Assembly: GCA_000727475.1 (NCBI GenBank) | Contig: KL647291.1 | Coordinates: 1,062,545-1,126,544 of the forward strand | DNA length: 64,000 nucleotides | Origin: Sarcocystis neurona | Lineage: Eukaryota; Apicomplexa; Conoidasida; Eucoccidiorida; Sarcocystidae | Direction of reading: 5' to 3' | Shown here: piece by piece, positions 46,341-58,204 of the stretch | Numbering within the stretch: the stretch's first letter is position 1 | How the letters are laid out: the number at the start of each line of letters is the position of its first letter | Program-made: the position numbers and the translations under genes | Notes under the pieces: generated by a model | Told to the model about the DNA's origin: nothing | Databases searched by the model: none | What the model saw: only the letters and a program-made list of their open reading frames with translations

Positions 46341-47055
46341 GAAGTAAAAACACCGGCGCACCTCGAAAAATTCTCTCTCAAGATATTAAGAATAGTGGTC
46401 GCAGTGCGTTCCTACGCTTTCTCACAAACATAAAGGTATGGACGAATGTGAACAACCATACCGCACATATCGGGCGGACTACCGTCACGGAAAGATGCCC
46501 AAATGCACCTGCAGAGTGTACTCCTCGAGTGAATCAAATTTTTCAGTTACGTTCAGTGATGCTTGCTCTATCATGCGGAAAAACCTTCTGAGCACTGTTT
46601 GCGATGCCGTTGAACAAAATGTGGCGCACACGCGGGGTACTTCTAATTCTAATATAGTCAGTAATATTTATTCATACGATCGTGCGTGCTCTTTAGTAGA
46701 GCAGAGCCTCTTTGATAAGTTTTGGCGGCACCTTTGACAGTGCGTCGAAGCGACAGCACTGTATTTAATGCTTCTGCCTTTGGAAAAGTCCGCACTCATG
46801 GCAGGGGGCGTAACGAGACAATGGAAGTTCTGAAAAGCTAGAGTAGGTGTACTCCGCTGCTTATTGAAGAGAGACAGATACAATTCTTCTGTTCAGGTGT
46901 ACTTAGCAGGCTGTGGACAATCTCGTAAAGAAGCCGGTGCTTTCCGAAGAACACCCGCGGCACTGCCGTGTGTGTGCCTGTTCGACAAGGGACCGCTACA
47001 CACCTTTCTGGAACAAATAGTTGCTCTGCTAGGTGCTTCCGTGGAAGGTCTGTGA
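46341..47055 (+). CDS. Unknown protein, two 3' exons
   Basis: Exon 46341-46435 (acceptor TCCCTAG; SKNTGAPRKILSQDIKNSGR, ending LTNIK at donor GTATGG, phase 0) and exon 46897-47055 (acceptor TGTTCAG; VYLAGCGQSRKEAGAF, then LHTFLEQIVALLGASVEGL-stop). Phases agree. A competing 100-codon frame at 46438-46737, inside this intron, is about the length chance gives. No family is recognised and the 5' part is missing. Confidence 0.35.
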
Positions 47056-48580
47056 TACCTCGTGCAGCTCGGTAGAATAAGGTAAGGTGCTGCTGTTTAG
47101 GTGTCATGGTGACGTGTGCTACAGTTGCTTCTGGAAGCAGAGTTATTGTTAGCTTTGAGCCAGGTACCTTTTGTGCCCCGCTAAAGGCATAGCTGATATG
47201 GCTTTGAAACAGGCATCGCATTTCTTGTACTCCAAGCAGAGAATGTATTAAGCCTTCGTTTCTGATGTTTCGCTCGAGGTGACGTTTGGTCACCTGAAAA
47301 CTTGTTTCTATGGAGCCTTTCCAACAAATCTTCCGGAGGAAGAAGAGTACCTCTGGTAAACAGCGTTGGTCACTGAGAAGCCGTCAGCTGCTACACAGCA
47401 CGCAGTCCCCCTGAAAGAAAGTATGTGGAGATCTGTGCGTCAGTGTTACAATTTGAGTAGTATACGCGTATCTTCACGTGGAGTGAGAAAGACGCTCTAT
47501 CTTACGCTGCTGTCGACAGTAGAGGAGTGCGCGTAGTGTTGCATATATATATATATATGTTGACATGTACATACAGTGATGTGCACGTGTGCTTGCATGA
47601 AGAAAGTTGCTGTTTGTCACAAAGCCGCTGCGGCTGCGGGAATGTAACTTACGTGTAATCACGCGTACACTCGCACGCGTGTGCTTACATGCGTAAATAT
47701 GTTTAGTCGCTTAAAAGTTGAATCGTGGACACTTGTTTACGGAAATTTTCCAGGATTTGTTCCTCGAGAAATCGTGCTAAACTGTACTCGATTCGGGAGC
47801 TCCACACCCACAGCTAAAAAGTAGGATTTCTGATGGGTGAGCGGGGCGAAGGACAACAGCGGAGGTTGACAGAATCTCAACACGACTAATACTAGTAGTG
47901 ATATTTCCCTTTGACTGCAAAGATACGGCAGAGATTAACTATTAAGACGTTGTTGAGGTGTTATTGCACATCTAGAAGGCGACACCAAAGACACTCTCTC
48001 AAGAAGATGCCTGCCTGAATTACCTGTAACAGTGAAGGTACCAATCTTCAGTCTTGCATCGCATTGGTACGGTTCAATCGCTACAGAAACCCTCACCTCC
48101 TCGGTACGATGACCTCTACAGTCTTTACTTGTCTAGAGGCCCGCAGTGATGACTGTGAAAAGCTCTGTCGGAAAGCTGGTGACTGAAATTTTTTCTCGTC
48201 ATCCCCATCTGAAGCATGCGAGTGAGACAGTGCAGCACAGCAAACTGTGGAAGTAGATGGATGAAGACGGTAGACGAGCAGGTCCACTACAGTGGCAGAT
48301 TACAGCTTATACCAGCGGACAGCATTCTCGAACTGTATCAGCACTTAAGTACACAACGAAGATTACAATCTGCAGTAGTAACGCACGTAGCCGCGTTGAA
48401 GGTACGCGGATTAGAGACAGAACTACACACTATTAAGCCCTGGAAAAAAAAGTCCTGGGTACCCTACGTACGTACAGAAGCGGTATACACATACACACAG
48501 TATATAGGTGTTTTAATACGTATACATTTAGACGTGTGGCAACGGCAAATACTGTAGCATGTGAACACACCATTGTATGC

Positions 48581-48611
<31 letters not shown>

Positions 48612-49690
48612 GTGACACTACGCGACCCTTCTGACACAGCTGCGTGCCGGTGTGGAGCCGCGACAAAGCATATTCGGCTATTGAGGTGGGTTTATCCACT
48701 GGGTGTTTGATCCACCAGCGTCGCGGCCTTACACTTCCGCCTCGCGCGCCTACACATAGGTACATCGTTCGGCGGATTTGGTCGGATTTACACCCTTGTA
48801 GATAGAGAAGGAAAAGGAAGTTTTATTTTCCTGACGTCGCAGAGCTACGGTTCTGCTGCAGAGAAAGCAGGGGACCAGCTACACCGGCTGCGTCAAATCC
48901 CCCAAAGATAGCCATCCGCAAGCGTGTTCCAGTTCTGTCGTATCATTCCGTCCGTTGTCACAGCGCAGCCGCTGCCTGCTCCACTCAGAAAAAAAATTCA
49001 TACGACCACCTATCGAGTATTGTGACGCAAGCTACACTTCTGTGTACATGTACGTTCACGTGCACAACGTGCTGCGTGATGTATGCTAGTGGCCAGCATC
49101 TTTTTTTTGAGTCCACACCGCCGTTGCACCCGCAGCGAGGCACTGACCCGTGCGCATGCGTTACTCTCACTGGCTTCACGATCGGGTCCGCAGCCAGTGA
49201 AGGTTATCACCACTACAGAATTTGTATGATCGCTTACCCTAATTGTGCAAGTGTATGCTGATGCGGCATATATCCACGAGAAAACGTGTATGCGCGTTCT
49301 GTTGCATTCTGTTTTTCTCTATGTATGCTGATGCGACAGGGTTTTCATTGGCAGGGATGCTTCTTATTGGTACACTGTCATCTGACTCTCGTTGCTGGAA
49401 TGATACTTGGTTTCCTGTTATCATCTCCTTCCGTACCTCCTTTTTCTTTCAAGTCGGGTTCCACGCTGAACCCCGTAGTTCCCTTTTTCGACGACATTCG
49501 TAGCTGCAACCTGTCTTGTTGAATGCACTGTACATTGCCGCCTCAGTGTTTTACGTGTTTCTGTGTCCTCGCAAAGAGTGGCTTCCCGAAATTTCTCATC
49601 TTTCAGCGGAGGCAGTTCGAAGGCACACGCAGAACTGGCGTAGCTGTCGGTGACATTCGTATCCGTGCAGGTTAAGCGGAGTTTCTGTCT
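47056..49690. other. No confident gene
   Basis: Repeat-poor apart from TA runs near 47543 and 48575-48606. A plus-strand frame at 48248-48403 ends at a GTACGC donor and reads GRLQLIPADSILELYQHL; it could be an exon but stands alone. Confidence 0.3.
48657..48727. other. 71-nt potential stem-loop
   Basis: GCCGCGAC at 48657 pairs perfectly with GTCGCGGC ending at 48727. Inside, GGTGG (48685) can pair with CCACC (ending 48716), and GTGG/CCAC can form a smaller hairpin. Total length and 7-8 bp closing stem recall a tRNA, but the T-arm and anticodon arm do not fit (see rejected items). Either strand could form it. Confidence 0.4.
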
Positions 49691-51265
49691 TCCGTTCCCG
49701 TGTTAAAAAGAGGATATTTCGCACGGTCCCCGGTGTTGTCGGGTATAATGGACATCCTCTCTTCCAGCTTTGTGCGTAAACCACGTCAGCTTGAACATAG
49801 ATTACGGCTTCGTTTTGTTGAATACTACCTTCTAAGGGAGCACAACACTTCAATCGGAGCCGTTGTTCGGCCAAGTGTGCCGATGAGGTGCTTGCTGCGT
49901 GGAGTACAGCTCCGAGGGAATTGTCGTCGATATTTTAAGAGAATAAATCCACCGTCACCGAAGTTTCGTTCCTCCCCGCATTTAGACTGCCAGCCGCGCT
50001 GACTGTGGTCATATTCCTTATCTTACCACTGGATGTCTATGAGATTGTGCACCGCATCGCGTCTTTTGTGTACTACTCCAGGCGTTTTTCAGCCTCCTCT
50101 GCTTCCCGCCGTCCACTTTTGTAGTGCGATACGTGAACTCAGGACGACTTCATACGAATGCCGACGTCATTTTCTGTCTCTCTTTTTTCGTTCTTTGACG
50201 TCGCGCCGCCCCGTCACACTCTCGTGAAACCTGTATCAGACGTTCTCTCGATTGTCTTCCATCGGCGAACTTCTTCCTCCCCCCCCAAAGTTGTCCCCGC
50301 TGGGGTGTGTTGGACATTTTCTTCATGTCTTTATGCCCCGTTCTATCTGCGTTTTCGTTTCCCTCTAAACACGGATCTATCTCCTTCCCTCCCTTTGCGT
50401 CTTCTCCCTTGCTCTCCATTTACGTCGCTCTCGAAATTCGTCCCGTCTGCTGGTCTCATACAAGCACCAGCGCAGCATCGTCGTTGTGGACACGTTAATG
50501 GGAACAAGAGCGACGAGCAGATTTTTTTCTACATGTTTCCCCATCTGTGTGGTATGCGCCTGCCCAGTTGTGCGCATGGCTCACGGGAAAGAACGTAAAG
50601 ATTAGACAGTGTAGTTTTTCGGTTGTCTTTCAGCGGCCTACTCGTAATAGTTTGCATAGATAGGGTCTACGGATACGTGTGTGTATATCTGTCTTTGTAT
50701 TTGCATATATTTGCAGACGCTTTACATGCAGCAGGCATCTACGGTGTCTGTTTATCTTATTTATCCTCTCTCATAAAGATTGTTGAAACTCCACGTAACT
50801 TCTTCGGACAGATCTACTGCAAAAACACAAAGCGGTGTATTCTCTTGCAGCAAGACTTGTAAATTTCACGTCAAAAACGTGTACATACGTGACTTGCAGT
50901 ATACACACCTCGTCCCACTCTTGTGAAAGACACGATATCTTTTCTCTATATGTGTCCGTGTAAGAATTACAGAAACGCGTGTATCAGTATACGTTCAGGA
51001 CGCGACTCCCGAACACGTGCTCCTGCACGTGTCTAAGTAGTACAAGCATATGTAATTCTCTTCGGTGTACGTACAGACGGGCTCTTACATCTATATCTGT
51101 GCACTGTCTCTGTTTCAACGCTGTATGTCTATGCCGCTTACCTCTTTCCTTCTTGAGGACGTTCGTGTCTCACGTTCACAAGCGTGACAGACTTGAACTT
51201 GTGAGGCGTGCTTTATCCTCTCATTCGTTTTCCTCTTTGCATTCGGGCGCGTCTCTTTCACACTA
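49691..51265. other. Weak candidate exons only
   Basis: A plus-strand frame from ATG 49748 to 50002 (85 codons, Arg-rich, starting MDILSSSFVRKPRQL) and one after TTTGCAG at 50716 to 50862 (ALHAAGIYGVCLSYLSSLIK) are protein-like but of chance length. No repeats. Confidence 0.3.
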
Positions 51266-51269
51266 TACA

Positions 51270-51710
51270 CTTTAACTTTTTTTTAACGGGGAACCTCGTC
51301 TTTCACTCAATTTCGACGGTCCACGCGGTGGACGGATTCTTTCTTCCGTTCTCCTGTGCTCGTCTGTTCCCTTATTTTTTCTCGGCGGCACTTGCCGTCG
51401 TCTCCGTGTGCCCCTGTTGTTCTCGCCTCTCTCTTCGTCCGTTTCTCTCTTTTTCTCTTTTTTCGTGTGTCTGCTGTGTCTTCTGCCGCTCGTTGCTATT
51501 GCTTGCGTAGCTCTGTCATTCTCCTCTGTCGTCTCCCTTCGTCTGACCTTTTCATCCTCTCGGCTTTCGGCCCGTCTTCTTTTTCTATGAGCTTTTCCGC
51601 CACAAAGTTTTTCCCAGTCGCGCGTTCCGCGGCGTTTCTCCTCTCTTTTCTTTCCATGTCGGTTCCGCCTCCCCGTCCCTTTCCCTCGTGGTTGGTGAAA
51701 AGGACGCACC
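51270..51710 (+). promoter_or_regulatory. Pyrimidine-rich leader upstream of SLU7
   Basis: About 440 bases of TCTTC/TTTCTC-type sequence end immediately before the SLU7 ATG. There is no bacterial-type signal to expect here. It probably covers the transcription start region and 5' untranslated leader. A 186-codon minus-strand open frame over it is a by-product of the composition. Confidence 0.45.
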
Positions 51711-54700
51711 ATGTCGCAGCTGCCGTCATCTTTCACTTCTCGCGAAGATGCGAGGAAGGCAAAGGAGTTGGAAGAAGCTCGGAAGGCGGGTACAGCTGAG
51801 CCCGAGAAAGATGAGGAAGGGAACGCTATCAATCCTCACATTCCGCAGTACATCAGCAAAGCGCCGTGGTATCTAAATCAGCAGAAGCCAGGCTTGAAGC
51901 ACCAGCGTTTCAAGCCGGCAGAGAAAGAAGATATTTCTCTGTGGTACGACCGCGGTCGGAAAAAAAGAGAACGAGCTGCAGCAGGAGCGGTTGCACAGAA
52001 ACTACGATTTGAAAAGGGATCCTGTGCGAATTGTGGAGCGCGAACTCATCAGGCAAAGGACTGCACAGAGCGGCCGCGCAGCCGTAAGGCGAAGTACACG
52101 CAGGAGAATTTATGTGAAGATGAAGAGATTTTTGACGACTTGAAGCTCTCTTATGATGGAAAACGAGACAGATACGCCGGCTACGATCCTGCGGAGTACA
52201 AGTGGGTGATACGCGACTATGAGCTTGCGGAAATCGAGAGGAAGCGACGCAAGGCTCAGGAGCTGCAGACGCACATTCGAAGTCTGAAGAAGAAAGCAGC
52301 GGCAGCGGCGGCAGACGGGAAGAGGAAAAAGAAGAGAACAAAGAGCAAGGAAAAGACCGCCGAGGGAGAAGGGAAGGACGGAGGAGACGCAGGTGCAGAG
52401 AAGGAAACGAAGAAAAAAAACAAGACAAGCGGGGAAGGAGACAAGGAAGGAGACGGAGAAAAAGCGCCAGGAAACGACCAGGGAGACACGGACACTGATG
52501 ACGAAGAAAAGCAAAAAGGAGAAGGGGAGGCCGACACAGACTCAGGTAGCGACTCAGGTGCTACAAGTGAAACGGACACAGATAGCGACAGCGATGACTC
52601 TTCTGATGAAGACGTGAAACAACACGCGTTCGATCAAACTTCTGCGCCAGTGGCATGCAGTGATGACCGATACAGAATTAATACGAGAAATCTACGAATT
52701 CGAGAGGACACGGCGAAGTACCTTCTTAATTTGGACGTGAACAGCGCGTTTTACGACCCGAAAAGTAGAAGTATGCGAGAAAACCCTTTTCAAAATATGA
52801 AGGGAGATGAACAGTCGCTATTCAAAGGCGACAACTACGCGCGTTCCACAGGCGATGTGGTCAAGGCTCAGCAATTGCAGGTACGACGGGCAGAGGGAAG
52901 CGACGATCGAAGGAGGACTCTTGTGAAAGAAAAAGATGAAGGTTTATGGCGATAGTTGAACAAGAGAGGGATGGTTCTCAGGAATGACAGAGAGAGGGAG
53001 AGAGACGCTGCCTAGCAACACCGGCAAAGCAAGAGGAAAACCGGTAGTTTGCTGGCAGAGAACCGGAAATGGGGAGACCCGTAGATGAATGTATGGTTTC
53101 GGTTATGACTAACACAGAAAGAGACGTGACCGAGCTGAAAAGTAGGAAATGGAGGAAGGGCGAGTCTAGAGGGAGGTACGCGTTCGTATGCAAGAATGCG
53201 GGAAGAAAAAGGGAGAGGAAGAGGTCTTGGGTGGATATGGGAAAGAAGAAGACGAAATTGTTGGTAAGGAATGAGGAAAGAGGCTAGTGACGGAAACGAA
53301 GATACAAAGAGGGATTTCGCTGCCGGCGAAGAAGGTATAAGGTAGAGAGCGTGCTGTTATAAACGTGAGCAGTCGAAGCAACACCTGCGCGGACAGCCGA
53401 AGGAGCAGCTGTGTTGTAACGCAGAAATCCTGGAACAAAAACAGGTTCGGTGGGGTGCGTCGATTTGTGGAAAGGATGCTACAGCAGGCGGAATTCTTCG
53501 ACTGTGTGTAGTGCGAGCGCTGCAGTGTACGGGTACTCATTTACTCGTGCTTCCGCGCGCGAAGTAGCGACAGTACGACTGTTCAGCACCAAATGATTGG
53601 TGCAAGCAGTTGGGCAACAGCCACTACAGCGGAGAGATGGCAGATGCAGCAAGAGCAGTAGAAAGCGCAGCTGGAGAATAGGGTGAATACCCGTAGAGGC
53701 AGCACGTGTATCAGTAGTCAGCAGCAGAGGAGGTGAAACCAGTAGAACAGCGCCAGTAGCAGCAGCAGGGGAGGCACACTGCAGGCGAGCAGAGAGAAGC
53801 ATGTGGGTACCGAGGGATTATCTCAGCAGGAGGGACCTCTGTAGCACGCCCGTGTGTGTGGACCTGCGTGAAGTGCCGTTGCAGCAAGTCACCTGTTTAT
53901 CTAGACATGTACCCAGATTGCATATTCAGGCAGTGTATATGTGTTGTACGTACGCAAGAGCTGGCGAATAACGATTGACAGTGCTTTCGAAGGAAGGTTT
54001 TACGAAGCGGTGTAACGATATAGCGTCGTGCAGATTAGCTCAGATATCGGAGTTTGAAAGAGACGACTCTGCGCACGCAGTAACGGTGCACGTGGTGCTG
54101 GGCTGAACGTGACTGAACAATGTCACACGCTTGGAGTGATCATGGGATTTGAAGGAGCAGATCGATGTTGACGACTGTTCCTGTATGTTGCTTCGGATCA
54201 GTAGAGGTGCCGGCAGGGAAGTGCTGTGGCGGGCCCGACTGTCCTCACTTGCACATGTGTGTAGGTGTATTCCGTTGAATTCTTCACAATGCCTCTTTCG
54301 AGATCTGGATTCGAATTGATGGGAGAACCTTGAGGCATCCCACTTCCTTGTTAAATCCGCTTTGGACGCGGCTCGGGCTCTTCATGTTGCAGGTATTTGC
54401 ATGGGAAGCCTACAAGCATGGAGCGCAGGTGCACTTTAACGCGCAGCCCACGCAGCTGGAGAAGCTTTACCAGGAGCATATCGACAAGAAAAAGGTATGT
54501 TTTAAATACGTTGCTGCGAGGAGGATGTTTTCCGAAAGAGTGCTGGTACCAAAAAAAAAGTGAAAGTGCAGGTGCGTGTATGAATGGAAGTATTTTTCTT
54601 GTATCCCGGGACTGAAAGTTTCTTTTTATGTTTACGCTACAAGACGATTTTGTTTCTGAATGGATGCAGGAACTCGAAGAACAAAGGAAAAACACCCTGC

Positions 54701-56011
54701 TAAGCAAATACGGGGGAACGGAGCACTTGAACGTCGACCCGAGGATGCTTCTTGCACAAACGGAAGTATATGTTGAGTACTCCAAAGACGGCAGGTAAGT
54801 TGTGTGGCAGACAAAAGACAGTATTACACATATATGTATACATGCATATACCGATGCGTGAATTTCGCAGATAAAGGTGTAAATATATCTTATAACATGC
54901 GCTTATTTGTGCGTGTATATATATATATATGTATGTATATGTGTGTCTGTGTAGGTAAGGAGCGATCTGCACCGTGGCGTGAAGACGCGTTGTATGTATT
55001 TTCACAAATGCGATGAGGCTAAGAATGGCGTAGTATATTTAATGTTTCCGAAGTTTCGTGAGCTTACATGTTGCGCCCTTCGGACGCACATACGTATACG
55101 TGCATGTTTACGTACACTTGTTACGTAGTATTAGAGGTTCGTGAAGTTTCCACATGGTTACACCTGTGTCAGAAGCCATGACGTACGTACGCGATATCTG
55201 GATAACGTGACGGGACAGCTCGTAGGCGTGGTGAAGCTCGTGCGTAGGTATGTTTACTTCTTCGCGCTGTTTTTGCAAATGAGTGTCGCCTTTCCCTCCC
55301 CCCGGATCTCGGATGCCCGGTTCTCCCTTCACCGCATGCGCCCTATCAGAGGCCTCTCACGTTTGTTGACAAGTGCCCGAACAAAGGCGCTCTAGTGTGC
55401 AGTGACCGAGAATACCAAAGAAAAGGAAAAGTGGTGTGCTGGATTTTCTGTGACTGCACCAGGATTGCGAAGGGTCGGGATCGCCTGCTGGTAAAATCAA
55501 AGTATGAAGAAGACGTGTTTGTTGGGAATCACACCAGTGTTTTTGGCTCTTGGTACAATATCGCTACCCACCGGTGGGGATTCGCGTGCTGCAAGCAAAC
55601 AGACTTCGGTGCTGACTGCACGGTGAGTGTGTTGCCACGTAAAGTTGTTATTCTCAGCATAGCCCTGCTAAGGATCCACAGCGCGTCGGATGCGCGGTTT
55701 TGTACTCTGTGTATGAGGAAAGCTCGTGTCTTTAAAGCGTCGCAGTGCTGCTTGCGATGTAGGTAGCAACAGTGTTCAAGTGGAAACAGCGCTCTCGTAT
55801 CGAGACAATTAATCCTCGTAAGCGCGACAGATGTAGGATCCGTAACTATCGTCTTAGATGAATGGTGTCCGTTTTTAGCGGCAGCACGTGGGCATGAACT
55901 GACTGCAAAGGTTTGTTGTAACGGGCACAGAATGTCTACGCTGCTGGTGAAAGAACGGATTTTCCGCATTGTCGCTATTTTAGCGAAGTTCGTGCAGCAG
56001 TTTCACGGTAG
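51711..56011 (+). CDS. SLU7: Pre-mRNA-splicing factor SLU7
   Basis: SLU7 acts at the second catalytic step of splicing, helping 3' splice-site choice in the spliceosome. Exons: 51711-52880, 54393-54494, 54670-54794, 55463-55622 and, less surely, 55931-56011; every junction agrees in phase (0, 0, 2, 0), total about 545 residues against ~586 in human. Visible features: [13 protein letters not shown] (residues ~45-57), a CCHC zinc knuckle [14 protein letters not shown] (from residue 105), [32 protein letters not shown] (before the first junction), [21 protein letters not shown] with [15 protein letters not shown], and [21 protein letters not shown] Lys/Glu/Asp/Ser-rich insert (about residues 205-300) expands the usual acidic region. 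The last exon ends soon after DCT; its sequence is not conserved enough for me to be certain. Confidence 0.93.
52881..54392 (+). other. SLU7 intron 1 (1.5 kb)
   Basis: Donor GTACGA, acceptor TGTTGCAG. The first ~900 bases are purine-rich on the plus strand (AGAGAGGGAGAG near 52990), the opposite of the pyrimidine tracts before other exons. It is much longer than introns 2-4 (175, 668 and 308 bp). A minus-strand open frame at 53479-53802 is not supported as a gene. Confidence 0.7.
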
Positions 56012-56030
56012 AGGAAAGTGTGCGTAGTAC

Positions 56031-58200
56031 ATGGTAGCAATTTTATTCTGGGTTTGCTTTGTGCTCGGTGTGCTAGTGCTACGAATGCTGCCAGGTGGCC
56101 ACACGAATGTGCGTGTAGCAGAATATTGGTCGTGTCGCGTGCGCCCGTGCTCTGCGGCATACTACTTGACCATGTGCATACCAAGCAGTGCGTTTGGCAG
56201 GCAGAACATAGCTTTCAGAATGTCACCTCGGTATCCACGCTGTGTAGCTACTGGACGGCAGCAGCTGTACGATCGGCGAAAGTGTTTACCTGAGTGCGCA
56301 TTTTTCCGTAACGCGCTGTGAAGACTGCGGCAGACGTGGCCCATTTAGGAACCTGGTATACTGCATGCTTAAGTGCATGCTTAGTGCGCACGCGGTGCTG
56401 AGACGGGATTTTGTTCAATGTAAGAAAATTAAAATTCTCATTCGCTGCTGACAGTGAGAGGTTTGCAGGGAGTAACGTCGTATAATTTACGTCGCAGATT
56501 GACAAGACAGGACTCAGTGAGATGGATTGTGCGTGTCGACAACAGCAGACTCTGGAAGGATAAAAAAGTAATTGAATTCGCATATGGACACGGCAACTCA
56601 GTGTCACTTGCTGCATTTTTGCGTGTGGGTTGAAACAGGGGAAACCGGAAGACGCCATCACTGCGCGTTCTCTCGGATTGGTACGGACAGAAGAAACAAA
56701 AGACGCGAGCGAGATTCCCGCTACTTCCACTTCGCCGTGTAATTCTAAAACGCCTTCTTCAGCAGGCACCGCTTGTGCGAAAGTTGAAGCTGTGGCTTCG
56801 TGAAAAGGCCAGTGAACAACGGAGAGAAGGCCTGATGTATCGTTTAGGGAAAAGAGCTCAGTGCGTTGGTCTCGGGTCTGTGGTCTGAGGTGCACACAGA
56901 GGTTCACCTCGTGTTAAGCTACCCCGTTGGTGGCTGGGATTTCAGTGGAAGAGGACAGCAGCTCCGTCTCCCTACAGGGGCATCATCTGCCATATTGTCA
57001 GCGTGCAAAGGGGTAGCAGTTGCACTTGCTGGCAATCGATACGACAAAGGAGGTATACTACGTGTGTAGCGTTTTCTATCATAAGGGGAAAGCATCTTGC
57101 CTTACGAGCGGATGCACATGTGCTTTTCGGCCTGGTTGCTTCTTCTGTCTCTGCGGCCGGAAAGCTTCTGTGGAACGCATTGGTGTACTGGTATGCGTCG
57201 GTGTGCTACAGTGTGTCGCGCTACGAAGTCGTCAAGCTGAGGAATTTGCACAGCGTGTCGTACTTTGGACTCCTTTGCATGTGAGGCAATGCGATTTCAG
57301 GCGAACAGGTTTTGATGGCAGTCGGTCAGTTTGCGGAGTGACTACGGCGAGCATTTGCCGGCATACCAGTCAACTCTTATGTTGGGGGGTAACTTGTTGG
57401 TGAGCTACGGGGGGGGAGGTGAGACACTTAAAACTTACCAAAACTATTGATTTTATCAAACAAGTTTACTCACGGTTCACACATCGTTTCATTTAGGCTA
57501 CACATTGGGAGTCGATTGTCGTAAACGGCTGCGCGGAACGCCGTACAAGTTTTTGTGAAGAAGTTGAAAGTGGAGGCACTTTTTTGGCTGGCGGCTGAGC
57601 AGGGTCTAAAAATAATGCATTCTTATCCGTGAGACAGTGAAGGTCCAGAGCTTGCGTGGTATCTGATTGGTGCACTCTACGCAGGCAGTAGCCTGTTCGG
57701 GATCACGTGGTAGCTGACTGCATCAGATACGTTCCGGATCCCTGACACATCAGTGCCCGACTTACGAAAGCTGGTCGGGCGGCACCGCGTGTCACGGAAC
57801 CGCTGTTTTCTATCGGGTACACGAAGGAGTAACGGACGCATGTATTTTTCCTTTCGGTGACCTAGTTTGGGAGCCCGTCGTACGGAATGTCTCCCAAATC
57901 AGCACATCCGATGGGACAAGTTCAGATGTCTTTGATACGGTGGCTGGAAAGCTCCAACAACCAAGGAATACACATACATAAGCAGATACACTTCCTCTGG
58001 AACATTACTGATGATGCGTCAGTAAATATTTTGCAATCGCGCCGCTTCTCTCCACAAGTTCACGGGGAAATCAAGAACATTCAGTTCTGTTGACGTCCTT
58101 GTCGCTGACGTCATAATAACGTGCACGTGCTTGTGTATCACGTGCCGCGTCACGTAGTTCCCAATCGATATACGCCTGCGATTTGGTTCACACAGCAATA
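56031..58200. other. No confident plus-strand gene
   Basis: Between SLU7 and the isomerase gene. Several overlapping protein-like frames exist (56031-56321; 57003-57284 with a hydrophobic stretch; 57020-57403), but they contradict one another and none has decisive splice support. Confidence 0.35.
56248..56907 (-). CDS. Candidate minus-strand protein, unknown
   Basis: 219 codons from an ATG, longer than random frames usually reach. The N-terminal half is the most protein-like (LFSLNDTSGLLSVVHWPFHE, then GVLELHGEVEVAGISLASFV). The rest is less convincing and may be intron read-through. It would converge on SLU7. The plus strand opposite has its own short protein-like frames after CTTCAGCAG at 56765, so the strand is uncertain. 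No domain is recognised. Confidence 0.28.
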   Translation of the reverse strand: MNLCVHLRPQTRDQRTELFSLNDTSGLLSVVHWPFHEATASTFAQAVPAEEGVLELHGEVEVAGISLASFVSSVRTNPRERAVMASSGFPCFNPHAKMQQVTLSCRVHMRIQLLFYPSRVCCCRHAQSISLSPVLSICDVNYTTLLPANLSLSAANENFNFLTLNKIPSQHRVRTKHALKHAVYQVPKWATSAAVFTARYGKMRTQVNTFADRTAAAVQ

Positions 58201-58204
58201 GAAT

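Noticed and set aside
46438..46737. 100-codon plus-strand frame starting MDECEQPYRTYRADYRHGK
   Set aside because: It lies inside the intron of a phase-consistent two-exon model, and frames of this length are expected by chance.
48657..48727. tRNA gene
   Set aside because: The acceptor-type stem pairs perfectly, but there is no 5-bp T-arm in the right place, no GGTTCGA-type B box and no proper anticodon loop.
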